Positions 47,412 through 59,470 are shown, counted from the first letter of the stretch. The stretch is 64,000 nt of DNA from Actinernus sp. WN-2022 (GCA_030867875.1 JAOWCC010000936.1:75921032-75985031); one strand, 5' to 3'. The notes: generated by a model not told the origin, from the letters alone. Program-made: numbers and translations.

Positions 47412-47572
47412 ATAGAGGAATTACATGGGCCGGCTGCGCGGAGATAGGGATTTTATCTTCTCGTGTTGATGAAATATCTTACTCGTTCGCTGCGGTCACT
47501 CGTAAATATGTCATAAACACTCGAAGATAAAATCCCTATCTCAGCTCCGCACAGCCATGTAATATCCTCTAT
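47412..47572. mobile_element. Palindromic fold-back MITE
   Basis: Arms of about 50 bp (ATAGAGGAATTACATGGGCC, GGAGATAGGGATTTTATCTT). The loop contains TTACTCGTTCGCTGCGGTCA, the same core type as the hairpin at 20,120. Confidence 0.8.
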
Positions 47573-47613
47573 GTGAAAACTTGTATATCGGTCATTTGCT
47601 TTCTTTTTCAGGA

Positions 47614-49150
47614 GCCTAACGCTAGGGAAGTTGTAATTCGATACGATTCAGCTGAAAAGAACTTACTGATTAAAATTTCAGGTTATTTTCGATATAATAC
47701 CATAGAGGACAAATTAATCCCTAATTTCAACTTGAAATTTCACGCGTAAATGTGAAATTTCAAACGCCGCCTACGCGCGCTTAAAATAATGTTTTTCTGG
47801 ATTTTGGCCAATCAAATAGTGACCCGATTTTGACAAACACGTGAAATTTAAATGGTTTCTAATCGGAAATATGCAAGTTTAACCCTAATTTGGCTTTTTA
47901 TACCAAATTTGGAAATTCGCATGCACGTGTTAAAAAACTGGCGGGAAAAGGTGAACTCACTTTCCAAATTTCTTCACAAATTAAATTGAGTCCTCTACGA
48001 AGGAACAACATGCACGACATGTGCACGTTGTTTTCTGGCCAAAAACGCAGTTCATATCCAAAGCTTTGTAGGGTACGATTCTCAGCCTTTTTTAATTGGT
48101 GAAAGCACAGTACATAACGGTCTTAACTGATTTGGTGATGTATCATGATACTTTCACTTTCAAGCAGAGAGAACGTTGATCGAACAAACACATTTTTGGG
48201 AAACTAAAAGAATTATCATCGTTCTCGTTTTTTTTGTTCACGTTTTTTTTGTTCATTTAATTTCTACAAAATCTGATGCAGGGTCTTTGTTTTTCCAACA
48301 GATTTTTGACAAGATATGCGCTTCTCTGGCCAAAGACAACGTAAAAAGAGTAAGTAAGCTTAAGTTAACTTATATTAAAATAAATGATAGAAATTAAAAA
48401 CTTGAATTGAATTGACAAAACACCAACAACTTTATTAACGTCACACTAATTACTTCTCTGATTTTTTGTCAAATCTTCATCAACTGAGTTTTACCATCTT
48501 TAATCCACTCGAAAACAATCAAATACCAACCACAAACTTTGAAAGAGGAAAGCATATTTGCTGTTATCACTTACTTTATTCTCAGCTGTGCATCGTTTTC
48601 AAAGCGCGAAACAACAACAACAAGTGATGGTTTCTTTATTTTTAATAATTACAAAGCACTTCCTTCGGTCTTCTAGAATATACATCGCCGGACCATTTCT
48701 TCTACATGCGGTGTTATATAGGAGGATGTAGCCGGGTCTTGAATCTTGGCGATCAATTAATAAGAAAGATACAACTTCTTTCAAAGGCTATTTATCAATT
48801 AGGTGCAGCGACACAATTTTTTTTAAATCAGGTTTTTAAATAAAGTGACAAAAATATTTTATATTTTATAATGAAAAATAAGCGCGTGCGGGATTAGGGT
48901 TCCGCTGTACTAGGCATTGCAGATGATATTTAGTAAACCGTAGTTTATAACTGGTTCAACTTTGAGCAATTAGAAACACAGTGGCATCAATTATTTCATG
49001 TGCAATGATTTGGACTCAACTTCGCATTGATTTTAGCGCAACAGTAGAGGAAAAGTGTTGTTCTCTTTCTCAAGTTGTATTACTCTCTTCTCGTAGAATT
49101 AACAAGCTTAATGACACCAGTTAGGATTGTGACTCAATGTTGACAAATTA
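47614..49150. repeat. Diverged partial copy C3
   Basis: Positions 47,880-48,000 and 49,000-49,150 match parts of C1/C2 (AACTGGCGGGAAAAG; TTCTCTTTCTCAAGTTGTAT) at lower identity. On the plus strand two segments look like exons: 47,612-47,684 (EPNAREVVIRYDSAEKNLLI after TTTCTTTTTCAG) and 48,280-48,327 (IFDKICASLAKDNVKR between TTTTTCCAACAG and GTAAGTAAG). Their phases do not join directly, so any gene here is incomplete. Confidence 0.45.
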
Positions 49151-49319
49151 GCGTGTGTACTTCCTTTCTCATGGTCCTCTTCACCTCCACTAGAGTAAAA
49201 ACGAGTCCAAGTCCGCGGGAACATTTACAGACCAAATGTATGGAAAACTCGAATTCCCATACAAACAATGTATTTTGCATATGACTTGTTTGCACCCCTT
49301 TGAAAATGTCGGAACTATT

Positions 49320-49530
49320 CGCACCAGTCCCTTCCAGAGCGAGTATAAATAAGAACTCCACCAAGGTTCGTCGCACAGTTCGCGTCAGAACATATACACC
49401 TCGTTCCTCGCTGCTTATCGTACTAAGAAAATGGAAGGACAAGTACCTCAAGCTGCGAGAGTTCCGGCAGCTCAACAGAATGTCCCAGGTGGTCAAGATC
49501 TTCCACCAGCTGTTCCTCCGACATGAAGCC
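49320..49530 (+). other. Promoter-like block and short ORF
   Basis: A TATA-like GAGTATAAATAAG (about 49,338) is followed by an ATG at 49,430 opening a 31-codon frame (MEGQVPQAARVPAAQQ...) with a stop. It may be the 5' end of a retroelement cut off by the tandem repeat that follows. Confidence 0.25.
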
Positions 49531-49789
49531 GTCGCTCAGCCGCCAGAGCTAGAGGCAATTTCATCCTTTTTCCCACTATGTGGTTCAGGTTGGTGCATGT
49601 TTGCCTTTTGTCCTGATCCTCGTGCTCATGCACTTACGCTTTTGTATATATTTTGTTTTGGTCTATCATGGTTTGCGTTGCATCACCGTTTTAGTCTCCT
49701 TTGATAGTTTCGCCGGTGTATTTTGCTTTGTAGTTGTAATTCAGCTTTGGTCTATATTGCTTTATTCCTTCGTTACTACCATATGTATC

Positions 49790-50345
49790 TGGACGCGGAT
49801 TTGTGCAGTGAGGTATAAATGTTCTAGTTCATTTTCTATTCTTCGTTTTTAGTCCTTTATTTTGCCCGTTTTGTAGTTGGCACTTGTGTTGGCATTATGT
49901 GCTGGCCTCACAAATACGGATTTGTGCGGTGCGGTATAAATGTTCTAGTTAATTTTCTATTCTTCGTTTTTAGTCCTTTATTTTGCCCGTTTTGTAGTTG
50001 GCACTTGTGTTGGCATTATGTGCTGGCCTCACAAATACGGATTTGTGCGGTGCGGTATAAATGTTCTAGTTAATTTTCTATTCTTCGTTTTTAGTCTTTA
50101 TTTTGCACGTTTGGCATGTTTTGCAGTTAGCACGGCTTGTGTTGGCATAAGTTTACGTGCTGGCCTCACAAATACGGATTTGTGCATTGCGGTATAAAAG
50201 TTCTTGTCAATTTTCTATTCTTCGTTTTAGTCCTTTATTTTTACACGTTGGCATGTACTGCCGTGAGTTTGGCACACGTGTTGCCGTGAATTTACGTGCT
50301 GTCCTCACAAATACGGATTTGTGTAGTCACAGGCAGCCCAATCTC
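49790..50345. repeat. Minisatellite, about 120-bp unit
   Basis: Four to five copies of a unit with CTGGCCTCACAAATACGGAT, TTGTGCGGTGCGGTATAAAT and TTTTCTATTCTTCGTTTTTA. The middle two are nearly identical and the outer ones diverge. Confidence 0.9.
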
Positions 50346-50664
50346 AAGATTTGTGTATTTATACGCTTACAAATATCGCTTGAATAGTTCATATTATAAA
50401 TCCTTCCAAAACATGTATGTTAGACAAATAAATACACGACTTCATCCTACAATGTTTCAGTTGTGGTTATTCATACCTCTGAGCTCTTCTAGGGTCGTTT
50501 CCGCTGTTTTTTTTCGAACCTCTTTCCCTCACCTCCTAATAATAGGAAATGGCTGGAAACAACCGACAAATATACGGAACATTTCATAACGGCCTTTTTC
50601 GTGAATAATCCTATATACAGATACAATAAAAAAGTTGTCCTTTCAATAGTCAGATAATACAAAT

Positions 50665-51290
50665 CCATAATATACGAAACGATAAAGGGCCGTTAATTAA
50701 CGGCCCCTCGACAGTCGGTATGATATACGAAACGATAAAGGGCCGTTAATTAACGGCCCCTCGACAGTCGGTATGATATACGAAACGATAAAGGGCCGTT
50801 AATTAACGGCCCCTCGACAGTCGGTATGATATACGAAACGATAAAGGGCCGTTAATTAACGGCCCCTCGACAGTCGGTATGATATACGAAACGATAATGG
50901 GCCGTTAATTAACGGCCCCTCGACAGTCGGTATGATATACGAAACGATAATGGGCCGTTAATTAACGGCCCCTCGACAGTCGGTATGATATACGAAACGA
51001 TAAAGGGCCGTTAATTAACGGCCCCTCGACAGTCGGTATGATATACGAAACGATAAAGGGTCGTTAATTAACGGCCCCTCGACAGTCGGTATAATATACG
51101 AAACGATAAAGGGCCGTTAATTAACGGCCCCTCAACAGTCGGTATGATATACGAAACGATAAAGGGCCGTTAATTAACGGCCCCTCGACAGTCGGTATAA
51201 TAGTGCCATCCATAAAGGGCCGTTAATTAACGGCCCCTCGACACTCGCTATGATAAGGCCACCGATAAAGACCCTCGACAGTCTGTAACA
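50665..51290. repeat. 53-bp palindromic minisatellite
   Basis: About eleven units with a period of 53 bp (the GATAAAG word recurs at 50,681, 50,734, 50,787). Every full unit contains the perfect 20-bp palindrome GGGCCGTTAATTAACGGCCC followed by CTCGACAGTCGGTATGATAT. The last units decay. Units are almost identical, so the array is young or homogenised. Confidence 0.95.
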
Positions 51291-51810
51291 TAGTGTATGA
51301 ATCAATACATAGCCGGCCAGTGCAGTAAATCAAGAACTAGTGCAATCGAGCGGGACACACACACAAACCACAAGAGAATAATCATCACAATTTATTGCAC
51401 ACATTTATTGTGCTACTGCGTACATGGCATGGCATACAGATATATGCAATAACTGAAGATAAAATGCCAGTCGTGCACCTCAGAATGATGATTTGACACT
51501 TGATACATCTGAATGATCGAAAGATTAGAAATAGTGTGGATTTCGTATGAGTGGGACTGAATCCGGCAAGTCCGTATCATTACGTTACCATAACTATATA
51601 ATGTGATGGGACTGAATAGAAAGACTAAAATATTCGGGCAGCCATTTCAGTGCCACATGCCGTACGGTACCCATACCCTTCTAAACCCAGGCCTAAACAT
51701 GCTGTGAGTTGGTGCCGTAACTTGGTGTCACACATTCGAAATCCACTCTATGGTCAAAAAGCTATTAATGATGGTTCCTCACATCGGCTCATTGTCGGTT
51801 TCTAGTTCGC
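51291..51810. other. No gene recognised
   Basis: Sequence between the minisatellite and the transposase remnant. It may be the 3' part of the transposon, but I see no inverted repeat to bound it. Confidence 0.35.
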
Positions 51811-52927
51811 TCAAACAAGTACATGGACATCAGGACTATTCACTGTTGGAATCCAGTCATCCCACTCTTCTATCTCGCCACGTTTGTCAAACCGAACCAG
51901 ATACCCGTCCCTTCTGTGGTAAGATTTGATTGTACCTGTGAACCATCCAAGGTAATCCATCTGGTCATCTTTACTTTCCTCTTGGTACTCAACTTCAACC
52001 TATGTGCCAATAAGCGCTGCTCCTCTCTTTCGTTGTGTCCTTGGATGGATGTTTCTCTTTTTATCTGGCGGACCATGATCTCCTTCATCGCTTCTAGCTA
52101 AACTGGACCTTCGCCTCTTCCTTCTTGAGTTTTTATCCGACGGACTTCCCTGTGAATAACTTATACTTATGTTCTTTTTCACTGCAATCGTTTTTGCTGC
52201 GTGGAGGCGATCTTCAAGGTATATATTTTCTAAAAGAACATTGAGATTGCTACTCCCTTCCTTCAAAGACTGCCTGTTGATAGATTCTACTGGATTGTTA
52301 GTGGCAGATGATTCGTCCCAGTCATCGACATCTCTTTCAGTAAAAGCCTTAGTAAACATTATAAGGTGCCTTTCTCTTGTCCACCATTTAGCCCATGCAG
52401 TGTTTCAGCTTTCTCCAATGATCTGTAGACATTTCCCTACTCAGAGCTGCCTACCTGTTGTTCCGATAAAAAACAGGCAGCCTCACTTATTTTTGATTGA
52501 CCGCATAGAACATTGAACATCTTTAAAACGTCCTCTTTTTTATCTGCCTGTTCAATCTTCCTTCCCAAGGCCTTGAAGACTTCCTCTTCTTCCTTGTTTC
52601 GAGTCACAAGTTTTGACACTCTATTTAACGAACGTAACGGATCCAGTGAACCGAACAGCCACGAACTACCTTTTCTGTTAACTCTGTTCCAAGCACCGAT
52701 CTCAATCCATTGTACTCAGGATCACTGAAATCAACCATTATCCGTTCGCAAATCTAGGATATTGTGAGGAAACATGATCAAACATGTGCTTTAGTGCAGT
52801 GGCGAACGCTGCACCATCTTGTCGGTCCATCAGAACTCTACCAACTGCATTGTATGCAATCGTTATTTCATTTAAGGCAACAAGATTTAACAAATACGGG
52901 AAGTCTTCGTTTCCAGTGTACGTTACA
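51811..52927 (-). pseudogene. MULE-like transposase with Tudor-like C-terminus, broken
   Basis: Read from the right: an exon opening after ATATTTTTAG (VTYTGNEDFPYLLNLVALNE, then RVLMDRQDGAAFATALKHMF); a frame change near 52,740; LVTRNKEEEEVFKALGRKIE; another frame change near 52,400; TNNPVESINRQSLKEG, then a basic stretch (RRKRRRSS); a TAG stop at 52,000-52,002; and finally [20 protein letters not shown] and [14 protein letters not shown], ending at 51,811. The order resembles MULE-type transposases, and the last part resembles a Tudor/chromo-like fold. It is inactive owing to several breaks. The family call is from motif appearance only. Confidence 0.55.
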
Positions 52928-53212
52928 CTAAAAATATATATTCGGTTTCACTCAATAACTTTTCCTGGTAGGGAGCAAGGAAAAAAGCAAATTTTCTGTT
53001 GGGCATGAAAATAAATTCATTCCCGTACATTTGGTATGTACCGACAAGTTTGTTCGCACTTTGTTGTCTTTATTGCAAGAACCAAAGTCGGTTTACAATC
53101 AACTACTTGATTTACTACTGAATATACATGTAGGTGTATATATAAACGTGAAAGAGAAAATGCAGCTGAATTTGATAGTGACCGTGGAACATTGCCGTGA
53201 ATTGTCCAAGAA

Positions 53213-53232
53213 TTTTCTCTCTCTCTCTCTCT
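53213..53232. repeat. (CT)n microsatellite
   Basis: A short run of alternating CT between TTTTCT and TATATG. Confidence 0.9.
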
Positions 53233-54940
53233 CTTATATGTATATATTATGAATTTCTGTTATGAATCTGACACAAAGTATATCACTTCCAAAACCGGAG
53301 CGGCGAAATATCTCTACGGTACAAAAATCGCCGTAAAGGTGTTTCATGTGTGAACACGAAGCTTATCCGTTATGGCTGAGGTTACAAAACATAGCCGGTA
53401 TATATAGTGTAGGCTTAATAACTACCCTTTTAAAAAGTGCCGTATAGAGGATAGCAAAGATTATATACAAAAGGTTATTTACAAAGCCGTTAATGTAATA
53501 TAAGTTGTCTCAGTTTGAGTTTCACGGACGGTAATTTACGTGTCTGGTAATTTACGTGTCTGGTAATTAAATTTATTCAAAACGGAAACGCAAAACGAGA
53601 AGCTTGTAGAGTGAGCGTGAAAACTGCAACTCCTTTGCGTCAACTAGAATACAGGATAGTTTGCCCAATTTGCAGACATTGATAGAAAATCGACTGAACT
53701 GCACATACAGTTTAAATGGCGTCATTGACAGCTGTCAACCGTACCACTTGTCTATTAAAAGTTTGTTCCAGGAATGGAAGTGCTCCCGAAAGTGTTCGTA
53801 ATATAATATGTCGAAAGAAGGCCTATCTAGACTAAAGAAACGACACGAATAATTGATGTAATAACTATACCTTAGATAACTAATTGATGTTTAAACCTTG
53901 AGCTCAATTAAACTTTTAATGTATATGACGAAACGTTTAGTGGCGTAGCGAAAGAATCGAAGGTGTTACAGGATCAGGACCATTCAAGCATACGTAGGCC
54001 ACTCTCTACTCTAAAGGAAATTGTTAACCTGAAACACTATAGCACTAGGATTTATTGTTTAGCTCAGTAGACAGACAGTTAAAAATACGACTTACCCTAA
54101 ACATAGTTAATAGATATGCCATAAATCTTGAACTGCCGGCATGATCTCGTTGTCAATAATAATCTAGCACCACTTGCAATAGGCATGAACCGTCGAGTGA
54201 CCAGTGACACGTGTTCACTTCACTGAAGTTGGGCGCCGGAAGTGCCGGTTTACGCAACCAGGACGGCAACGTCTAGGACGACGGCATAAAACAATACCCT
54301 TAATTACAAAATACAATAACTGCACATCGATTGAGGTCGTAAACTACAGACATCATTTTCTAGTATTAGTGAGCTGCCACTGTGCTAGTGCAGACAGTCA
54401 ATTGGTATAAAGGTTATCATGTTCAGATTAGCGGCTACTTACATTTACAATCTGTTGTCTTTATAGTCACAGCTGTGTTTTGTCACGAGTGTATCTTAAA
54501 GCATGTCGCATAATATGTGATAAATTCCCGTCCAAAGCCCGTGAAACACCTCTCAGCTTTAGAAAAGAGAAAAATCTTGGTATTGCACTTGAAGGAACCT
54601 TTGGTTTACACAAAAAAACAGCTGATATTAAAGGTTTTGTTAAGTCAAAACTCCCACCCGCCGCCATCTTGAAAAACATGAATGTTGTTCCCCTCTGGTA
54701 GAGGGGGTGAAGCGTATGACTCAAGAATTCCATGAAACACCGTTCTAGCGACCTGAAACACACACAGGACGACAAAACAACTTCAAGTAAGTCTTCTTCC
54801 TTTATTTACCTTGTATTACAGGAGATTTATGTTATTATTCTGAGTTATCGGAAGAACTCCCATACAAACCTTGTTACACAGTCAGAACTTGGGCGGCCTG
54901 TGAATAAATCTAACATTTCTTAAACTATTTTCTATAGTTA
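53233..54940. other. Unassigned region
   Basis: No element ends or known domains are seen. A plus-strand frame at 54,480-54,701 (MSRVYLKACRIICDKFPSKA...) is open but has no supporting splice or family signal, and its ends overlap a CCGCCATCTTG word common in promoters. Function unknown. Confidence 0.3.
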
Positions 54941-54941
54941 A

Positions 54942-55270
54942 AAAAATACAAACTACAACACTAATTGTAAAAAGAAACGAAACCAGTAGCCTAATATATT
55001 TTGTGCACAAAGAGCTGCTAAAAGTTTTAGCAAAATAAAAAGCTTTTCAAAGGCCGGTAGAACAGCTCGCGCAAGATAAGACAGAAACAAGGAAATGTGA
55101 CTTATTTACTTTACTTAACACAAGTATTTAGTTTGCTACTGAAAAATGTTATACATGTTTGAATAGTCTTTACATATTTTACTTGTCTTGGCACGACTAA
55201 ATATATTGTAAGATAAAATGAAATGAAAATCTCGTCGAATTAACAAGCTTAACACCTCCACTAGAGTGTA
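54942..55270. repeat. Partial copy C4
   Basis: Resembles 36,835-37,180 of C1 (AGAAACGAAACCAGTAGCCT, AAGGCCGGTAGAACA, TCTCGTCGAATTAACAAGC). The block carrying the MYSLFG exon is replaced by other sequence, so this copy has no exon. Confidence 0.6.
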
Positions 55271-55384
55271 TTTCTTGTGAAGCTTTACCGCTTTTTGAGA
55301 AAAGGTTTTTTTAGTATTTATTGCCTAGCTCTAAATTTTACCTCGTCTTTGATACATATGCATAGTTACACATATATACCTTTT

Positions 55385-57312
55385 TATTTAAACATTGATA
55401 CGTTTTAGCCTCCTCCGCAGGCATCTCTAATTTTTTGAAGAAATCAGATTATGAGCTCCCTGTGGCAGGTGAAGAAAAGAGGGAGATTTGAGCCTGCCAA
55501 AAATCGACATGTTATCGCCACTTCGCGCAGGTTTTTGTGCGCATAACAATATGTATTTGGGGAGGGGTGGGTCATAATATTTATGAATGAAATCAAATCG
55601 CTCATCGCCGTAGCCTGAAATACAGCCTCCATCTGAGCTTGGAGCTAGCCGATTTTAGGCTATCATCGCCGGATCAAGCTCGCAAGCCCTGAGGAATATT
55701 AAAATTTGGAGCTCAAGTTTTCAAGCTGCCGTAAAACTGGTGTATCATTTGCTGCCTTTGACTCTTCTGGGCCGATTGCAATGTATAGTCTACTGAGCAC
55801 GAAGTAATAAAATAAACAACTGTTAGTTGTAATAATGGACACGATTTCTTCGGTCAAATTACAATTTACATGGTTTTTGGTTGGTAAGGTTCTCGCAAAG
55901 GTTTTCGACTAAATCAACCGGTGTCACAGCGATTTCGCCCCCCCAGTGAATTCGCCCCCCCGGGGCGAAATCGCTAGTGAATTCGTCCCCCCGGGGCGAG
56001 ACCGCTAGTGAATTCGCCCTCCCCGGGGCGAGATCGCTAGTGAATTCGCCCCCCTACAGTGAATTCGCCCCCCCTAGGGGGGGCGAAATCGCTAGTGAAT
56101 TGTACTCGTAATTCTTATTGAAATTGCCCCGCCTCAGAAAATAGAGGCAGTAGATGTCAACGCACTGAATAAAAAAAAATTTTTTTTATAAATCTAAAGT
56201 ATTTTTTAAATAAAATGAAGTGTAAGACCCATACTACTACTGACTACAAAAATACGCGAGTCGGTAACACTCCTTTTCTTCGGAAAGTCGTTTCAAATTC
56301 TTCCCGGATTTGAATTAATTGTACTGCTAGAACTGTACTGCAAAACTTACCGCCGTTTTATCTTCTCATTAGTTAATAAGCTGTTTATCCAGAAAGGTTT
56401 TCCTAGTTAGAACTGATCTAATTACCGAATTAACAAGCGCCGTTAGCTCAATTGAAATAGAACAAAGCACGCGAGTCGGTAACGCTCCTTCAAAGTTCTT
56501 TCGAAATAGATGGATCGACGCGAGCATTAACGGGTTATCAAAATCTTACCGACATAGCACGATAATTACGACAACTTCATTATGGTTTTCATGCATGAAA
56601 AAATCATCAGACTATTTGGCAGTTGTTTCCAAATATGAGTTCCACTCGCTACAAGCTAAAGTAAGTTTAAAAACTTCCCGCCGTTTTAGATCCTGATTAG
56701 TTCATTGCTGCTTGTTTATTCAGGACGTTTTCACGCGACTCGGTAACACTCCTTTAAGTGTCCACAATAATTACATCATCTACATGTTGGCTTCAGGCAA
56801 GAAATACTAACAACTAATCATTCGAAGATTGACGAAGATTGCAGAATCCCTTGTCGAGTTTCTTGTTGCACTGCTCGCGCGAATGAAAATTGCGGCGTTT
56901 ACCGTAGCTTTACGTTTACCGTAACGAATTTTGTCGAAGAAAAGTGAAGCGTGAATTTTAAAATAAAATTGAATTACATGCCTTTATACACATTACTGAT
57001 AGCTTTTTGCCGTACTATTCTCCACGTCCAATACATTACAGTAGTAATAATAAGGAAAACATATATTCATAACCTTTTAAAAGGTTGAAGGGGAGGGGGG
57101 GCGAAATCGCTAGAGGGGGGCGAGGAAGGGGGGGCGAATTCACGGGGGGGCGAAATCGCTGGTACACCGGAAAGGTTTTCTTTTCTGTCTCTCCTCCCCT
57201 CCCCAGTCCTCCTCTTCTCTTTTCTTCACCTGCCACAGGGAGCCCATAATCTGATTTCTTCAAAAATTAGAGATGCCTGTGGAGGAGGCTAGATACGTTT
57301 ATATTTAAACAT
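55385..57312. mobile_element. 1.9-kb inverted-repeat element with G/C runs
   Basis: Ends share inverted repeats of about 110 bp (TAGCCTCCTCC.CAGGCATCTC; CTCCCTGTGGCAGGTGAAGA). Inside, 55,925-56,100 and 57,085-57,165 hold repeated GGGGCGAAATCGCTAGTGAATTC-like units in opposite directions. The central DNA has CACGCGAGTCGGTAAC-type words three times (about 56,250, 56,470, 56,730). No transposase is seen. Confidence 0.7.
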
Positions 57313-57437
57313 TTTTAAAGGCTGACTTCAATGGTGTTGACCAAATTTGTAGAAAACAATTATCAGCACAACATTTGGTTAGAAACACTTTTATTACTCG
57401 TATCCAATAGAATATTTATTCTATATAGCCAAGTGGG

Positions 57438-57569
57438 TTATCTAACAACCCCATCTTTGATCCCATTTGCCGTGCAAATGCCTTTGTTACGAATACTAAA
57501 AGGCACGCCCTTGTAGTTGGGAACACCCTCAGAATCAGTCTTTAAGTCTGGTGCCAGAGTCTCCCAAAC
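57438..57569 (-). CDS. AIMP1: AIMP1-like protein, last exon
   Basis: After acceptor TTTCTTTAG it reads VWETLAPDLKTDSEGVPNYK, then GVPFSIRNKGICTANG, and ends at a TAA (57,438-57,440). It joins the exon at 60,262 in phase 0 (KKK|VWE). This is the C-terminal end of the EMAP-II/Arc1p-type tRNA-binding domain. The YKGVPF block and the preceding LNPKKK fit AIMP1 better than tyrosyl-tRNA synthetase, whose C-terminal domain is related. AIMP1 is a scaffold of the multi-synthetase complex in the cytosol. Confidence 0.85.
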   Translation of the reverse strand, partial: VWETLAPDLKTDSEGVPNYKGVPFSIRNKGICTANGIKDGVVR

Positions 57570-57759
57570 CTAAAGAAAAGAATAAATGTTAATAAGCTTT
57601 GGATGCATGACACCTCTACAAATTTTACTGCTCGAATGTTTTCCCCCCCAAAGTTTTACAGTGCGACTACTGAAACTGGGGCCACCTAGACAACAAGAGC
57701 CAATCACATTGCACTTAGACAACAAGAGCCAATCACATTGCAGAACGAAAACAAAGCAT

Positions 57760-58361
57760 ACAATACAATACAATACTTTATTGACAACTCCCCATAGGGG
57801 TTTTTCAGTGACAATTGATCCAATAAATAATAAATTAATTATATAATTATATATGTACAAACTATTAAAAATATACTATTTAAAATACAAAAACTAGAAT
57901 AAAAACTTAAATATATATAATTAGCCTAAATAAACTCAAGACAAAAATTGTTTTAAAAGATATGATTTAAGAGTACGTTTAAAACTCAGTACAGAAGGAC
58001 TTAATTTAATTTTAGGGCAAATAGCGTTCCATAAGCTGACAATACGATAATAAAAAGACCTCTGGCCAGTGGCTGTTTTACAAAGTGGTATATTCAGCTG
58101 TTGTGAATTACGGGTCACTCGACCACTGATACTACCTCTAGAAATAAATTGATTACATAAATAATTAGGTGCAAGACCAGTCATGCACTTAAACGCCATA
58201 ACGGCGTCTCTTAAATATAGGTTGGATTTTACAGGGGTCCATTTAAGGCTCTTCAGAGCAGGTATTACGCGATCATATTTTCTAGTGTTATAAACTATAC
58301 GAGCTGCAAAATTTTGAATGCCTTGCAGCTTCTTTATATTAGTGTCAGTGGTGTTAAGCAT
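57760..58361 (-). pseudogene. LINE 3' end with RT C-terminus
   Basis: A 141-codon minus-strand frame (57,936-58,361) with KLQGIQNFAARIVYNTRKYD, ALKSLKWTPVKSNLYLRDAV and LSFKRTLKSYLLKQFLS matches the thumb/C-terminal part of CR1/L2-like reverse transcriptases. It ends in a 3' UTR with (TATTG)n at about 57,758-57,777, a usual tail for that group. It is strongly 5' truncated. It sits in the last intron of the AIMP1-like gene, in the same orientation. Confidence 0.88.
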
Positions 58362-58424
58362 TCCAACTTAAAGTTATTTGAGCCAATCAGTGTCGAGTAC
58401 AAGATACTTCAACTTGCTTGAGCT

Positions 58425-59470
58425 TTAATTCAGTAAAACTGAACTGAACTGAAACTTTATTTATCCACAGAGTTCTGATCAACATACAATATTGGTTTTC
58501 ATAGAAGCCGTGTTATAAATACTGTCGCACCAAGTATGACCACATGTCAAATATTTAATATAAACATTTCTTTTTTTTACAAATACTGTCGTAATAAAAA
58601 TCCTCTACTAAAAATAACGCGTATTCATGTTTAAAAAAATACGAATTAACGAAAATAGCGTACGTTAATGTCGGTCATTTTGTTTTCCACCAATTATCGG
58701 CATTGATAATTGGCTAGGGCTCGAGGCAAGAGATTTTGCATTACGTAGATCTATTGGTAGTTATTCCACGAAGTCGCCCTGTCATATGAATTACTCTTTT
58801 TAGATTTTCAGTATTGGGAGCCTCTTAGATCGTGGTGCGTTGTTTTGTTCACTGTGGTAAAGAGCTCAGCAAGACATTCAGGCGCCAATCCGTTGAGGAT
58901 TTTGTACATTACTCAGTAGTGCTTTGCGTTTTATTCTTTGTTCATCAAGTTTCTCCCAACCTAAACTAAATCGTAGTAATGCAGCACTTTCTCTATTTTC
59001 GGCACACATAATTACTCTTACTGCTCTATTTTGGGATTTTTGCAACTTTTCCGAAAGTACTTTGCCAATGTTGCCCCAGACCTCACTACAGTCTTCAAAA
59101 TGTGGTTGAACTAAACTGTTATATACTGTAATGAGTGTGTCCAGGGAAACAAATGGCCTCAGTTACATGTACTCTTTTCATCGCAGTAAGACCAGATGCT
59201 ACCTTTTCATTACGCATTCAATATGTTTTCCCTAAGTTAGATGCTCATCTACTATTACGGCCACAGATTTGCTGTGCTTGACTATTTTTATTGGCTGATC
59301 AACAACCACAACTAGTTGCTGATTTACCATTTTAGAAAGCCTTTGGCGTGAACTGATTTTTGGCAACGTTTAAATGTAATTTGTTGGAGACGAGCCAGTT
59401 GTTAAAGACAAATTTGGTAGATTAGTTCTGAAGTTTTTCGAATGAAGAAAATTGCGTGGATATCAGTATG
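58425..59470 (-). pseudogene. Second, older LINE fragment
   Basis: Broken minus-strand frames contain SNKLHLNVAK, VRPFVSLDTLITVYNSLVQP, HFEDCSEVWGNIGKVL and LQKSQNRAVRVIMCAENRES, typical of the C-terminal part of CR1/RTE-type reverse transcriptases. Stops and shifts are many. The 3' end is near 58,440 (AAACTTTATTTATCCACAG complement). Confidence 0.8.

Noticed and set aside
49300..49852. 134- and 90-codon plus-strand frames
   Set aside because: They run into the 120-bp tandem repeat and have hydrophobic low-complexity translations; no family signs.
50665..51290. CRISPR array
   Set aside because: Units are joined with no unique spacers, and the host is eukaryotic. It is a minisatellite.
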